The notes under the pieces were generated by a model, which was not told the origin of the DNA, made no database searches, and saw only the letters and a list, made by a program, of their open reading frames with translations. Source: Chrysomallon squamiferum (taxonomy: Eukaryota; Mollusca; Gastropoda; Neomphalida; Peltospiridae). Taken from it: a DNA stretch of 35,000 nucleotides. Location of the stretch: NCBI GenBank assembly GCA_012295275.1, contig CM022673.1, forward strand, positions 9,370,788 through 9,405,787, written 5' to 3'. Each line of letters begins with the position of its first letter. Position 1 is the first letter of the stretch. Below are positions 22,400 to 32,795 of the stretch, piece after piece. A program made the translations under genes and the position numbers.

Positions 22400-22439
22400 G
22401 ATGATGATGATGATGATGATAATGATGATGATGATGATA
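22400..22439. repeat. (GAT)n microsatellite
   Basis: About thirteen GAT units with a single AAT interruption. Confidence 0.95.
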
Positions 22440-22690
22440 TAAGAAAGGAAACTGATACCATTATATGAATAACTTTTATTATTTGGTAGCAAAATTTTTA
22501 TTTGTTATTTTTACCATCCTTTATACTGGTCTCTGATAAACCTTTGAAAGAGATGGAAAGAAATGGAAAGAGTGAAAAAAAGAGAAAGACAGTTACAGAG
22601 CATTGGCCATAACTCATTAAAAATCCAAGGAGGAGTAATCTTGAAATCTTTCAAACCAATGCTAAAATCACTGAACCATAATAAGCAACC

Positions 22691-23439
<749 letters not shown>

Positions 23440-23830
23440 AAAAACACTGGATCCATACAATCTCACTCGTGCCTAGTGGCAGTGAAACAAACACCCAGGT
23501 AAAAAGAAAAACAACGATGAGGCTACAGGTAACATACCTGATCATTTAGGTGTCAATCAAACAGGGTGGGAAACAAGGGGACAGTTAATTTCTTAGCCAG
23601 AGGGACAGGGAATTGTGAACCCACCCGCGAGATGGGGGTTGTGGCGAAGGTGGACACAACGTAGTGAAACTGAACTTATTTGTAAACACAAGGCTCGATA
23701 AACAAAATTGACACAACTGTCAGTCTACCTGTAACTGATAGGTCAAAGGTGAGCAGTTTCACAATCAAACACCTGTCGTTAATTCTATGTTAGAAGGGTG
23801 TCAGAGATCCAGATGGTAGCTAATAAAAAA
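23440..23830. other. Intronic non-repetitive island with DR1 motif
   Basis: Complex sequence with several ACCTG/CAGGT E-box-like cores, CACCCGCGAG near 23621 and a near-perfect DR1 at 23740-23752. No open frame of note. Confidence 0.4.
23740..23752 (+). promoter_or_regulatory. DR1 nuclear receptor site (AGGTCA-A-AGGTGA)
   Basis: Two hexamer half-sites in direct repeat with a one-base spacer; 12 of 13 positions match the HNF4/RXR/COUP-TF DR1 consensus. It sits in an otherwise non-repetitive island. Confidence 0.4.
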
Positions 23831-23920
23831 ATCTAAAGCAAAAATTTGACAGTGTATTTTTCCTAACAGCTGTTTTGATTAATTTAACAAAACAACTTTA
23901 AATACAGATAGTCTTCAATA

Positions 23921-24460
23921 CTTTTTTTTTTTTTTTTTTTGAAATCTATTGTAAACAATATTTGACCAACTGTTTTCGGTTAGTTTCATTTATTTATTTT
24001 TTAGGTTTTTCTTTCTTCTGTTTTTTTTTTTTTTTGGTTTTTCCCTCCCACAAATACCTTCTAATATATTTTATGACTGTGTTTTAAATTATACTAACTT
24101 ACTTTGAAGGCTTTTTATTTAATTTTATTTTTTATTTTTATTTTTATTTTTTTTTTTTTTATTGTGTTGTTAAATTTATTGATATTATGGAGTTCATGGT
24201 TTCCATTATAATTTTAGCCTTTAAGTTTAAAGAAATAATTTTGTTATTTTTTTTTATTTTTTTTACTTTTTTAACTTTTTTAACTTTTTGGTTTTCTTTC
24301 ATTATTCATTTATTTATTATTTCTTCACATTATCCCATTATAGTAGTATTTTAATTTTGGTTCTAAAAATCCACAACAAAACAGGGGGGGAAAAAAAATG
24401 TAACATCTGCTTCTTAATTTATTAAATTAGAACTTAAGTTAGAAAATCTGCTTCTGAAAT
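23921..24460. repeat. T-rich low-complexity region
   Basis: Poly-T runs at 23922-23940, 24021-24035 and about 24148-24160, with TTTTA-like units around 24118-24300. No gene. Confidence 0.8.
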
Positions 24461-24990
24461 TGTCCTTCATAATTATCAAAAATGGCTGAAAGCAAAATGG
24501 CTTCACCACACACTGCCCCTATGACACATATCAAACCCTCCAAATTATCAGACAACGTTAATAAAAGAAAAAATATTTTTCCCACAAACCAACCACCACC
24601 TAAAACTAACCCTTGGAACCACCCCTCAAATTAACAGCTAAATCCCCCTTTTTCCACAAGACCTGGGATTTGATCGACAAATATCCAGTTTTGCTAAGTA
24701 CGGTGTTTAAATGGAAAATTACACGTTTCACACATATCAGTGTCAAAGATTTCGAATAGCTTGGGAAATGAAAGTGTTCGTTTAATATGAATGTGAATTA
24801 CTGTCCTGCGAATTATGTAAAAGTGGCAGAGCATTGCTGAAATAGTGATGAAAGTAAAAACATAAAACTGAAAGAGATACAGTTACAAAAGGAGATAGAT
24901 AAAGCAAATTATGAATTCTCTTTTGCTAATTCTGTTTTAAATATGCCCAAGATTTTATGTAATTGAGAGAAGCAAAATATGTAGAAAGAA
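24461..24990. other. Intronic unique DNA
   Basis: More complex than its surroundings between about 24640 and 24840, with few CpGs. No coding or repeat-family signal recognised. Confidence 0.4.
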
Positions 24991-24991
24991 A

Positions 24992-25134
24992 GATGGATGG
25001 ATGGATGAATGGATGAATGGATGAATGGATGGATGGATGAATAGATGGATGGATGGATGGATGGATGGATGGATGGATGGATGGATGAATGAATGAATGG
25101 ATGGATGCAAGGACTGATGGATGTATGGTGGATA
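24992..25134. repeat. (GGAT)n / (GAAT)n tetranucleotide array
   Basis: About 140 bp of GGAT units with scattered GAAT and GTAT variants. The His-Pro-Ser-Ile repeat frames on the minus strand are artefacts. Confidence 0.97.
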
Positions 25135-25528
25135 GATACATTTGTTTGCTTATTATATAAAATGAAATGAAAAACAAAAAAAACCCCAGAAAAGTGAAAT
25201 GGAAGAGAAAAACCAAATATATTAACATGCATGAAGATTTATCTTTCAAAGTATGCTAGATACCATATGGGAGAAATTTAAATCAAGGGGAAAAAAGTCA
25301 TAAAAAAAAGGTAGAGAGAGATTTTTTTTTCTTCTTTTAAAAAAAAAAAAAACACTGCAAATAATGAGAACAAATAAATAATATTAATAAAATTAAAAAT
25401 TTAAATTAAGCAAACAAAAAACTGCTTTCATTCTCTGATTGTAACCAAACATCAATAAAAACCCAATAACAAAAATTTATACAAATCAGAGAGTGAGTAA
25501 GGGTGAGCTATACAGAGAGGGGGAGAGA
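25135..25528. other. Intronic A-rich DNA, nothing recognised
   Basis: Contains a T-rich patch followed by A14 around 25322-25352, and otherwise unique AT-rich sequence. Confidence 0.5.
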
Positions 25529-25530
25529 GT

Positions 25531-25590
25531 AAAAAAAAAAAAAAAAAAAAAAATTTCTTCTTCATCTTCTTCTTCTTCTTTTTCTTTCTC
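25531..25590. repeat. Poly-A followed by (TTC)n
   Basis: A23 at 25531-25553 followed by imperfect TTC units. Confidence 0.93.
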
Positions 25591-25599
25591 ATCTCTTCC

Positions 25600-26250
25600 G
25601 CGATTTTCATTATCTTCCTTCTGGCTTCATCGGGAAGCCATTAGATTATCGCGAGGACTTCTAATTACAAGAAACAGATGCTGGGTGGGAACAAAGAGGG
25701 CGGGGCCCCACCATCTGGCCCCGTCAAGTCCGCTCAACACTGTGATGTTCGTCGGCAAGCCGCAGAAGCCAGGGGTTATCTCCATCCCATTCTTTTGTGC
25801 GTGGATCAGTGAAGAGCTCATCAAAGGTAGAGAAGTGAGGGTCCAATTGTCATTCTTGCCTTTCGTGCAAACAATGTTGAGATTCTTGAAGAATGGTTAA
25901 TTCGTATTGCAACCGCGAAGTCTCTCCTATTTTTTCTTTTCTTCCTTTTCTTTCTTTTTAACTTATAAAAATGTCAAAAGCTAAGAGAGAGAGAGAGAAT
26001 AATAAAAAAAAAAAAAAAAAATGTGTTCGGTGTGTGTGTACAAAAGTACTTGAAGATGTTGTAAAAGCTCACAAATTGCTGCTGTTGTGGTTGTTATGAT
26101 GAAGGGGTGATGTCGATGTTCCCGGCACTTGAAACATGTAATTTGTTGTTAGCCGATAGTGTGGTTCGCAGTCAAGAGATGCCCGCTGAATTGTAAACTA
26201 AACAAACTAAGATGTCTGTTAACTGGTAAAAAGGGTTGTTGACTCTTTAA
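25600..26250. other. Intronic non-repetitive island
   Basis: Two complex stretches (25600-25920 and 26050-26250) around a short low-complexity gap with (GA)n and A18. The first contains TTCTAATTACAAG and CGCGAGG-type sequence. A plus-strand frame of about 90 non-repetitive codons exists but resembles nothing I know and has no supporting splice sites. Candidate regulatory DNA. Confidence 0.35.
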
Positions 26251-26655
26251 AAATCAACCTTCCCAGTTTGTGTGGGTTTTTTTTTTTTTGTTCACTTATA
26301 ACTGAGGAATTTTTCAAGAGGTTTGCTTTCTGATGCTTGTTTTTTGATGTACTGATATAATTTGAGAATCTAGATCATTATTATTTTGTGGGTTTTTATT
26401 CAGTTCCCTTTGAGTGATTTTCTTAATGGTGTGATTAACATAATGAGGAGAAATCCGGTATAAAATTTATGATAATGGTAAAAATAATTTCTGAATATTT
26501 TTAAATCATTGAACTAGTTTCTTAATAAAAAATATATTTTATTTTATTTTCTTACTTGAAAATTGGAATATTATTAATGTAATATGTAGTGATAATGTAA
26601 ACATAATATTAATTTTTCTTCAACTTTTTGTTGAAATCTATTTAATGTTCCTTTA
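26251..26655. other. Intronic AT-rich DNA, nothing recognised
   Basis: Contains a T11 run near 26279-26289 and unique AT-rich sequence. No coding support. Confidence 0.5.
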
Positions 26656-26703
26656 TTCTCTCTCTATCTCTCTCTCTTTCCCTCCCTCCCCTCTCTCATA
26701 TAC

Positions 26704-26763
<60 letters not shown>
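26656..26763. repeat. Pyrimidine-rich tract followed by (CA)n
   Basis: CT/CCCT-rich sequence at 26656-26697 and about 60 bp of (CA)n at 26702-26763. Confidence 0.95.
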
Positions 26764-26978
26764 CTGCCAAAAGAATTTTACAAAAATGCACACATGTTCA
26801 TATTAATTATTCAAAATATTTTAATGGTTTCCACATGACTGACTTAAGAATAAATCAAGCAGAAAAATAATTAGTAATTACTTTAACTGTTTTATCTTTA
26901 AACAAAAATTAGGCAAGTGCTTGAAATGTCTTTTAACTGGTATTAATGGCTTGAAGAAATTTTAAATTTTAATTTAAC

Positions 26979-27360
26979 ATTTTGACTTGTTATAATGTTT
27001 GAAACTGATGTAACATTTATAAGTGTCTGATGTAACATTTTAATTTGACATAATATTTGAACATGACATATTGTTTTAACCTACTGTAACATTTAAACTT
27101 GAGGCAATGTTTAACTTGATATATTATTGTAATTTGACATGTTTTAACCTATTCTAATGTTTAAACTTGGTGTAACATTTTAACTTTGTGTAATATTTGA
27201 ACTTGATATAATGTTTGAACTTGATCTAATGTTTATCTTGATATAACATTGTAACTTGACATATTTTAATTTGACACACTACTTGATGTAATATATATTG
27301 TCTTGATAAGTTGTACATGATGTTATGTTTGAACTTAATACAATACTTTAACATATTAAC
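26979..27360. repeat. Degenerate 18-bp minisatellite
   Basis: About 20 diverged copies of an 18-bp unit, consensus about TTTGAACTTGATATAATG, in head-to-tail order. Clear copies include TTTAAACTTGGTGTAACA, TTTTAACTTTGTGTAATA and TTTGAACTTGATCTAATG at 27161-27232. Several copies carry small insertions or deletions. Stop codons in every frame argue against a coding repeat. It lies about 370 bp inside the intron, on the donor side. Confidence 0.85.
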
Positions 27361-27427
27361 AGTTAATTTAGCATGTTTTAAAATGATATTAAAAATATAT
27401 TTACATGTTTGTATGCCACTTTTGATG

Positions 27428-27612
27428 TGTGTCTGTCTGTCTGTGTATGTGTGTACATGTGCATTAATGTTCATATATATATATGTCTATAATACAATAC
27501 CTAAATACTTATTTATATGTTGCACGTGTGTGTGTGTGTGTGTATGTGTATCCATGCGTCTGTGTGTGTGTGTGTGTGTATGTGTATCCATGCGTCTGTG
27601 TGTGTGTATGTA
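27428..27612. repeat. (GTCT)n, TA and (TG)n compound microsatellite with 36-bp duplication
   Basis: TG-rich blocks in which TATGTGTATCCATGCGTC occurs twice, 36 bp apart (TCCATGCGTC at 27551 and 27587). The Cys-Val-rich frames are artefacts. Confidence 0.9.
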
Positions 27613-27729
27613 CTTCCATTTAACATACACTCATGTTTCCTTATCTATCATTTTTACTTATCTGAGGTCATTCAGAAACAAATTAACTGTGGAAAATAAA
27701 ACAGGTAAAGTAAATAAAATGCCACTCAC

Positions 27730-27867
27730 TCGACTGCGCACACTGAAAACGTGACAGTAGTGTTTTTCCGTTTCTCTGTCCTTGGTGATGTAGGCGAAGA
27801 AGTTGAGGTGTTCGGCATCCTGGCACGCACAGAAGATGTTGGCAATCTCGTGATCGCAGATCACCTT
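27730..27867 (-). CDS. ANKS1: ANKS1-family protein, internal exon (PTB domain, central/late strands)
   Basis: This 138-nt exon encodes 46 residues, again phase 0 to phase 0. It begins [17 protein letters not shown] and includes [13 protein letters not shown], then [11 protein letters not shown]. In vertebrate ANKS1 proteins the equivalent stretch has the pattern H-E-I-x-N-I-x-C-A-x-Q-D, then F-A-Y-I-T-K-D, then H-Y-C-H-V-F, so the match is close and colinear. The acceptor is TATTTCAG just above 27867. The donor is CGA|GTGAGT, a strong consensus, and it sets the lower boundary at 27730. Reading past that donor gives VSGILFTLP, which does not fit the family. Joining to the exon at 18119 keeps the expected eight-residue spacing between HVFS and EIILTL. 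The exon sits 256 bp from its upstream neighbour and 9610 bp from the next exon. Confidence 0.92.
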
Positions 27868-28123
27868 CTGAAATACGCAAAAAATAATAAAAATATATTT
27901 TTCATACAGGATCAGCAGGACTGGTGGATTAATGGATGGAAAGAAGGAATGACAAATGAATAAATGGAAGAATGAATGGATTGACAGAAGGATCTACTGA
28001 TAAGAAAGAATGTTTGAATGGAATTAGTAATATACGTGTATACTTGGGTGAAGTGGTGGATAATGTGTCATTCATTGTGAGGAACAAACAGGTTTGTAAA
28101 AGAAAGACTAACAGAGAACAGAC
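27868..28123 (-). other. Short phase-0 intron of the ANKS1-family gene
   Basis: A 256-bp intron running from GTCTGT (donor, top end) to a TATTTCAG acceptor. It is AT-rich with scattered ATGG/GAATG-type purine-rich sequence and no recognisable embedded gene. It splits the PTB coding region between the DAKSK and KVICDHEI segments. Confidence 0.85.
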
Positions 28124-28210
28124 CTTTGACTTGGCATCAATGAACTTCACTCCCCTGTATGAAATTGAAAGCATAATGGTAGGTATCTTGGCTATTACAT
28201 CAGTAGATTT
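28124..28210 (-). CDS. ANKS1: ANKS1-family protein, internal exon (PTB domain, central strands)
   Basis: This 87-nt exon encodes 29 residues in phase 0 at both ends. It begins KSTDVIAKIPTIML and continues SISYRGVKFIDAKSK. From memory of the family, this matches the PTB segment of vertebrate ANKS1A/ANKS1B, where a KST motif leads into a 'P-T-I-x-L-S-x-S-Y-x-G-V-K-F-I-D-A' strand pair. The minus-strand acceptor is a pyrimidine-rich tract ending TTTTCAG just above 28210. The donor is AAG|GTCTGT below 28124, which fits the minimal GT rule but is weaker than GTRAGT. PTB domains of this family bind NPxY-type peptides, and ANKS1 proteins act as adaptors in receptor-tyrosine-kinase and postsynaptic signalling. 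The preceding exon, which should carry the first PTB strand (Y-L-G-S type motif), was not found up to position 35000. Confidence 0.9.
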
Positions 28211-28257
28211 CTGAAAACAGACAAATCACAGACCTTACAAAAACATGAAACAAACAT

Positions 28258-28306
28258 GCATCTATCTATCTAGATGTGTGTATGTGTGTCTGTATGTGTG
28301 TGTGTG
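28258..28306. repeat. ATCT and TG/TATG simple repeat
   Basis: Short (ATCT)n followed by imperfect TGTATG/TG units. Confidence 0.85.
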
Positions 28307-28628
28307 GTTAGGAGTCTGATTATTCTTCTTTCCATCTGTGTGTTCCTCTCCTCTCGTCTTTTCCATTTATCTTTTTAATTATCACTATTCATTAATCATT
28401 TTCTCGCTTGTGTTTAACTAATCAATCTCTCTCATCCCCCTCCACCTCATTCTATCACTCCCCCTCTATCATCACACCCTCCCTCCCTCTCCCTCGTATT
28501 CTCATCTTTCCCTCTCCACCCATTTTTCTTTCATTCTCTTCCCTCCTCCCTTTGAATAATTATCTTTTAGAAAAACAATTTTTTTTTTTTTTTTTTTTTT
28601 GGAAATAACCATTTTTCTTCTCTTTTTT

Positions 28629-28669
<41 letters not shown>

Positions 28670-28690
28670 CATTCCCCCCTTCCTTTCTAT
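28307..28690. repeat. Pyrimidine-rich tract with T22 and A35 homopolymers
   Basis: CT/CCCT-rich sequence, T22 at 28579-28600 and A35 at 28633-28667 separated by 32 bp, so the two tracts could pair as a hairpin. Confidence 0.9.
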
Positions 28691-29200
28691 CCATCAAAGA
28701 GGGTTTCTCCTCATCATCTTCTCCCTTAAGTGAAAACTAATCAGCTGGCAGAAATTAGCACCAAACAGCCAATGATCGTCCACACATTTCATCTCGACTG
28801 TCACCCGAAGTCTGCTGATATCAGACTCCGTTTCTCGGTTCAGCGAGCACAACGTCGCTCCTTTCCATGCCAAGATGGCAAAGCAGAAAGTCAGGAGGAA
28901 CGAAGGTCGGCAGAGACAAAGTCGGTCTCACTGATAAGAGAGTTTTGCGGAGAAAAGTTCTCGGAATTTAGGTGACAGGTCCAAAGCATTATTTTCCCAC
29001 GGACGAGTAATGATGGTGATGTGTTTGGTCATTAAAGAGGTTGGGGGGAGAAGAGGTTGGAGAGACTGTGTGTGTGTGTGTGTGTGTGTGTCAACAGATG
29101 GGTCTGATGGGGAAAAAATGGGTCGTTTTTCGTTCGTTTTTAGATTTGTCGTGTTATAAAGAGGAAGGAAAATGAATTGTGTGTCGTGGGTTCAGAGTTC
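28691..29200. other. Intronic non-repetitive island, candidate regulatory element
   Basis: Balanced composition at about 28735-29060, followed by a TG run at 29071-29091. The plus-strand frame of about 80 codons in it resembles no family and is on the opposite strand from the gene. It lies about 0.5-1.0 kb upstream of the KSTDVIAK exon. Confidence 0.35.
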
Positions 29201-29216
29201 AAAACTTCTGACAGAA

Positions 29217-29266
29217 TTTTTTTTTTTTTTTTTTTTTTTTTTTAGTTTGTTTTGCTTGATGTTTTA

Positions 29267-29306
<40 letters not shown>

Positions 29307-29319
29307 TTGTGTGTGTGTA
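29217..29319. repeat. Poly-T, (TTA)n and (TG)n cluster
   Basis: T27 at 29217-29243, (TTA)n at 29269-29306, and a short (GT)n. Confidence 0.95.
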
Positions 29320-29569
29320 TATATAGATTCTTATTTTTAAACTTCATTTTCTGAACATTAATGATCTCCCTCACCCATCCCACATATCCACAGGCTCCAA
29401 AAATAAAAACAAGCAATTAAAAGACAAATTAAGCCAACTGATTTTAGTAAGATGAAATAAGATTTTTGCATTGACAAGTTACATGGTCCAGAAATATTTT
29501 TTTGTTTCAATTCTCTCTCCTTCACTTTCTCTTTTCTTTCTCTCTTAGAAAACACACAGAAGCATTTAA
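29320..29569. other. Intronic DNA, nothing recognised
   Basis: Unique AT-rich sequence turning CT-rich near 29512-29548. Confidence 0.5.
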
Positions 29570-29593
29570 ATCAATCTCTCTCTCTCATTATGC

Positions 29594-29642
<49 letters not shown>

Positions 29643-29768
29643 TTTCTGTCTATTTTTATAAAAAAATGTCTGGGTTTCTTTCTCTCTCATTTCTTCCCCT
29701 CTTCCTTTTCCCCATGTCTGTCTGTCTGTCTCTGTCTCTGTCTCTCTCTCTGTCTCTCTCTCTCTCTG

Positions 29769-29820
<52 letters not shown>
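29570..29820. repeat. Poly-T (39 nt) and (TC)n/(TGTC)n array
   Basis: T39 at 29599-29637 and about 100 bp of (TC)n with TGTC interruptions at 29717-29820. The Arg/Glu-rich and Ser/Leu-rich frames are artefacts. Confidence 0.95.
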
Positions 29821-29821
<1 letters not shown>

Positions 29822-29869
29822 TTCCTCCTGTCTTTTTCATTTCCTTCAAGACTCTTTTTAGAGGTCTGA

Positions 29870-30110
29870 GGCATTCAGCAAATGGTATTAATCAGTTGCT
29901 GGATATCAGAAAATTGTTTAATCGATCTCGAAAAAAAGCAAAAACGTCAAGCTTTGTAAAGCAGTAACTAGAAATTGCGTTACTTTGTGATGAATTGATA
30001 AACCTTTACAATGATTAGGTTATCAGCTTGAAAAACACTGACAGCGTTCAATCAACCATGTCAAGTTTTTGACAGGTGCATCCATTATGAGGATTTGGGA
30101 GAGTGATCTT
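29870..30110. other. Intronic non-repetitive island
   Basis: Unique, moderately complex sequence with TTTAATCGAT near 29918, ATTGATAAAC near 29995 and TGACAGGTG near 30070 (TALE-homeodomain-like). No coding support. Confidence 0.3.
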
Positions 30111-30119
30111 CCCCAACAT

Positions 30120-30333
30120 TTTTTTTTTTTTTTTTTTTTTTTGTAACAGCTACAATCCTATTTATGACCTTTGTGAAATTTCATTTCATAATTTTTGGGA
30201 GAAAAAAAAAAAAATTGATTTGCGCTGAACTGGTTGATTTTAGGAATGATATTTTTGTTTTTATTTCTAAAAACATTGTTTATCTTTTTTTACATTTATT
30301 TGTTCTTTTTATTTATTTATTTATTTATTTTCC

Positions 30334-30394
<61 letters not shown>

Positions 30395-30400
30395 GATTGT
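30120..30400. repeat. Poly-T, (TTTA)n and (TTA)n
   Basis: T23 at 30120-30142, (TTTA)n at 30308-30330 and about 60 bp of (TTA)n at 30336-30395. The Ile- and Leu-rich frames are artefacts. Confidence 0.95.
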
Positions 30401-30940
30401 TTGTTCAAAGAAAAGAAATTTTTTAATTATGTGTTTATTTTTTATGAGCCTTTTGTTTCTTTGGTTTCATTTATTTACACTTTTCATTCAACTTAAATGA
30501 TTTTAGCTGCTTGCTTTTTAAAACAGTGAAAGGAAAAAAAAAAAGCAATGATCTGAGCTGATACATATAACATAAAAAATTTATTAAGATAGACAGTGAT
30601 TGCCATTTTATTAATACTGTTTCATGGTGAGTTTAAATTGTCAAACTGTGTGTAAAAAGATTAAATGGACCATGTAAACTAAATCAATCATGTGTTTTAA
30701 TTCATATTTGATGCTTTTCTTAAAAAAAAAAAAATTAAAATCTGATAGCTTTTATTTATTATAATTATTATTATTATTATTACTATTATGATTATTATTA
30801 TTAATGCTGTTGTTGGTGTTGTTACATTTTTATTTGCTTTAAAAAAAAATTGTTTTTAAAATAAAAATAATTTAAATATAAATACATAAATATTTATTAA
30901 TAATACTGATAAAATAGTTCTTAAATAAAAAATAATTAAA
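30401..30940. other. Intronic AT-rich DNA
   Basis: Contains a TTA-rich patch at 30757-30800 and A runs near 30534-30544 and 30722-30733. No gene. Confidence 0.5.
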
Positions 30941-30943
30941 ATA

Positions 30944-30979
<36 letters not shown>

Positions 30980-30984
30980 AATAA

Positions 30985-31020
<36 letters not shown>

Positions 31021-31026
31021 AATCAT
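30941..31026. repeat. (AAAT)n microsatellite with TAA interruption
   Basis: About 85 bp of AAAT units interrupted by TAATAATAA. Confidence 0.95.
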
Positions 31027-31384
31027 AAAATTAACTCAATCCTATAGAATATTTCTATGAAATACTAACAATGCAAGTAAATGTTTCTAAGACACAATTT
31101 CACTGATTATGTTTCACCATGCAGACAACAAAGAAACAAAACAGAAATAAAAATAAAACAATCACTGACAAGCAATTATATTTCACATTTACTAAAACAA
31201 GCAAATAATCACTAACACAAGCAAATGTTCATGCCAAATTTGGTAAATTTCTTATTGTATCACACTGTTTGCAATGGGGAATATATATTTAACATAGATA
31301 CAGTACTGTTTGTATATTAACAAAGCATGCTTTGTTAACATAAGGATTGAACAAATGTTTTGTGTGTTTTATGTGTGAACATAT
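31027..31384. other. Intronic AT-rich DNA with a perfect palindrome
   Basis: Unique AT-rich sequence. Its only notable element is the 22-bp palindrome at 31317-31338. Confidence 0.5.
31317..31338. repeat. Perfect 22-bp palindrome containing inverted AACAAAG motifs
   Basis: TTAACAAAGCA is followed immediately by its exact reverse complement. The two AACAAAG/CTTTGTT motifs face each other across a 4-bp CATG spacer, resembling paired SOX-type sites. Confidence 0.9.
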
Positions 31385-31496
31385 TAAGGGAAAGAGAGAA
31401 AATGAGAGAGACAGAGGGAAAGAAGGAAAGAAGGCAAAGAAAGAATGAAAAAATAAGAGACAGAGAGAGATATAAAGAGAGAAAAAGAGAGAGTAA
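31385..31496. repeat. Purine-rich (GA/GAAA) low-complexity region
   Basis: Imperfect GAGA, GAAAG and AAGGAAAG units. The Lys/Arg/Glu-rich frame is an artefact. Confidence 0.85.
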
Positions 31497-31570
31497 TTTA
31501 TTTTATTATTTTATATTTACAATGCTTGACTATGTTTTATATGGGTTCATTTTAATGTAAACAAAGAAAA

Positions 31571-31780
31571 ATGTAATATATATATATATATATACATACA
31601 CATATATTACACATACACACACACACACACATACACACACATACACACACACACACATACATACAGAAACATACAGAAACATACACAGAATGAAGGAAGG
31701 AGGGAAAATAGGAGAAAAAAGAGAAAAAAGGAGGAACAGAAAGAGACAGACAGAGATGGGGAGAGACAGCAAGAGAAAGA
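31571..31780. repeat. (TA)n, (CA)n and purine-rich compound repeat
   Basis: (TA)n at about 31575-31593, (ACAC/ATAC)n to about 31685, then AAGG/GAGA-rich sequence. Confidence 0.93.
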
Positions 31781-31959
31781 GAAAATAACAACAAAACACA
31801 CGCATCTACAGTTACTATAATAAACAAGAAACAAAAAAAAAAATGCACAACACAGAATAAAACAAAAAACAAACACTGAACTGAAAAACACTCTCTGTGT
31901 AACTACTACAACCAAAATCACAAAAAAACCACTAAATTTCTTCATTGTATAAAAATCAC

Positions 31960-32165
31960 TGAGCAGGGGTTTAAAATATCAGTGCCTTCTATCGTCCCAA
32001 TATAGCTTGGCCGCATTTGCCAAAAATTACATACATCATTCCCAGCCCGGCCATAAACACGGGTGAAGTCAAAGAATATAAAACCAAAATTAAGCTGCAC
32101 TGATTGGTCAGTGATTTTCACGCATCATTAACCACAAACAGGCCTTCTCTTCCACTCCACTCTTA
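31960..32165. other. Intronic non-repetitive island
   Basis: Complex, mildly CpG-containing sequence including CCCGGCC near 32046 and a TGATTGGTCAGTGA stretch near 32101. No exon-like open frame with splice sites. Confidence 0.3.
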
Positions 32166-32340
32166 CAAAAACAGTTTCATTGCCGCGTGTGTGAGAGAAA
32201 GAAATGTTCTCTGGTTGGCTAAGTGGTCAAAATGGGTCACTATGGTTTTTTTTTTATGACCAAATAAATCAGAAATATTATTAGTTTTCTTAAGATATAG
32301 CCAGAGAGCAAATGTATCCATGAGAACTATTAAAAAAAAT

Positions 32341-32545
32341 ATCCCACAATGAACTGATATTGTTCGTATATTAAAAAATATCTCACGCCAGTGCGATATT
32401 ATTCGTATGCGATATGCAAGAACAATTAAAACATATTTCATACCAGAGTGATATCGTTCGTATATTATGTGCTGGGACCATAAAAAAATATTCTAAAGCA
32501 AAATATCACTGGACCAATATTGTCTGTATTATGGCAGGAAAAACT
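32341..32545. repeat. Degenerate tandem repeat, roughly 40-60-bp unit, about four copies
   Basis: The core GATATTGTTCGTATATT recurs as GATATTATTCGTATGCG, GATATCGTTCGTATATT and CAATATTGTCTGTATTA, each followed by an A-rich stretch and then ATATCTCAC/ATATTTCAT/ATATTCTAA. Spacing is about 42-66 bp. Confidence 0.75.
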
Positions 32546-32689
32546 AAATTAACTGCAATGAGTTTATGTCTTCAAGATTGCTCAATAAAGTACCAGCAAC
32601 CAATTTGCTCTAAAGACAAATTCTATGATGAATACTTTCATCTGTGGGATTTATTTCATATTACCAGTCTGTTTATTTTCCAAATTCTA

Positions 32690-32795
32690 TAAAATAATTA
32701 CTTGCCAAAGACCATAAAACTGTTACTTGTCTGATTCAGTAAAATCATTATGTGCTGATGTCTATGAAACATTATTTGCCAAACAGTAAAGATTA
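32690..32795. repeat. Degenerate tandem repeat, about 25-bp unit, about four copies
   Basis: Units such as ATAAAATAATTACTTGCCAA, ATAAAACTGTTACTTGTCTG, GTAAAATCATTATGTGCTGA and TGAAACATTATTTGCCAAA follow one another at about 25-30-bp spacing. Confidence 0.7.

Noticed and set aside
24909-25249. Minus-strand His-Pro-Ser-Ile repeat protein
   Set aside because: It is the (GGAT)n tetranucleotide array translated. Overlapping frames give the same pattern, which indicates a repeat rather than a gene.
25493-25900. Plus-strand 135-codon frame
   Set aside because: It begins in poly-Lys and poly-Ser from A-runs and (TTC)n. The remaining 90 or so residues match nothing I recognise, and the frame is opposite to the host gene.
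27511-27754. Cys-Val-rich plus-strand frame overlapping the PTB exon
   Set aside because: Its core is (TG)n, and its 3' part lies antisense to a well-supported exon.
27929-28123. Continuation of the KSTDVIAK exon frame into VCSLLVFLLQ
   Set aside because: This is read-through past the AAG|GTCTGT donor. The family continues with the KVICDHEI segment in the next exon.
28730-28975. Plus-strand 81-codon frame with balanced composition
   Set aside because: No domain, no splice context and no similarity to the missing upstream PTB exon on either strand.
32163-32441. Minus-strand 92-codon hydrophobic frame
   Set aside because: It overlaps a degenerate tandem repeat, is AT-driven in composition, and has no conserved motif.
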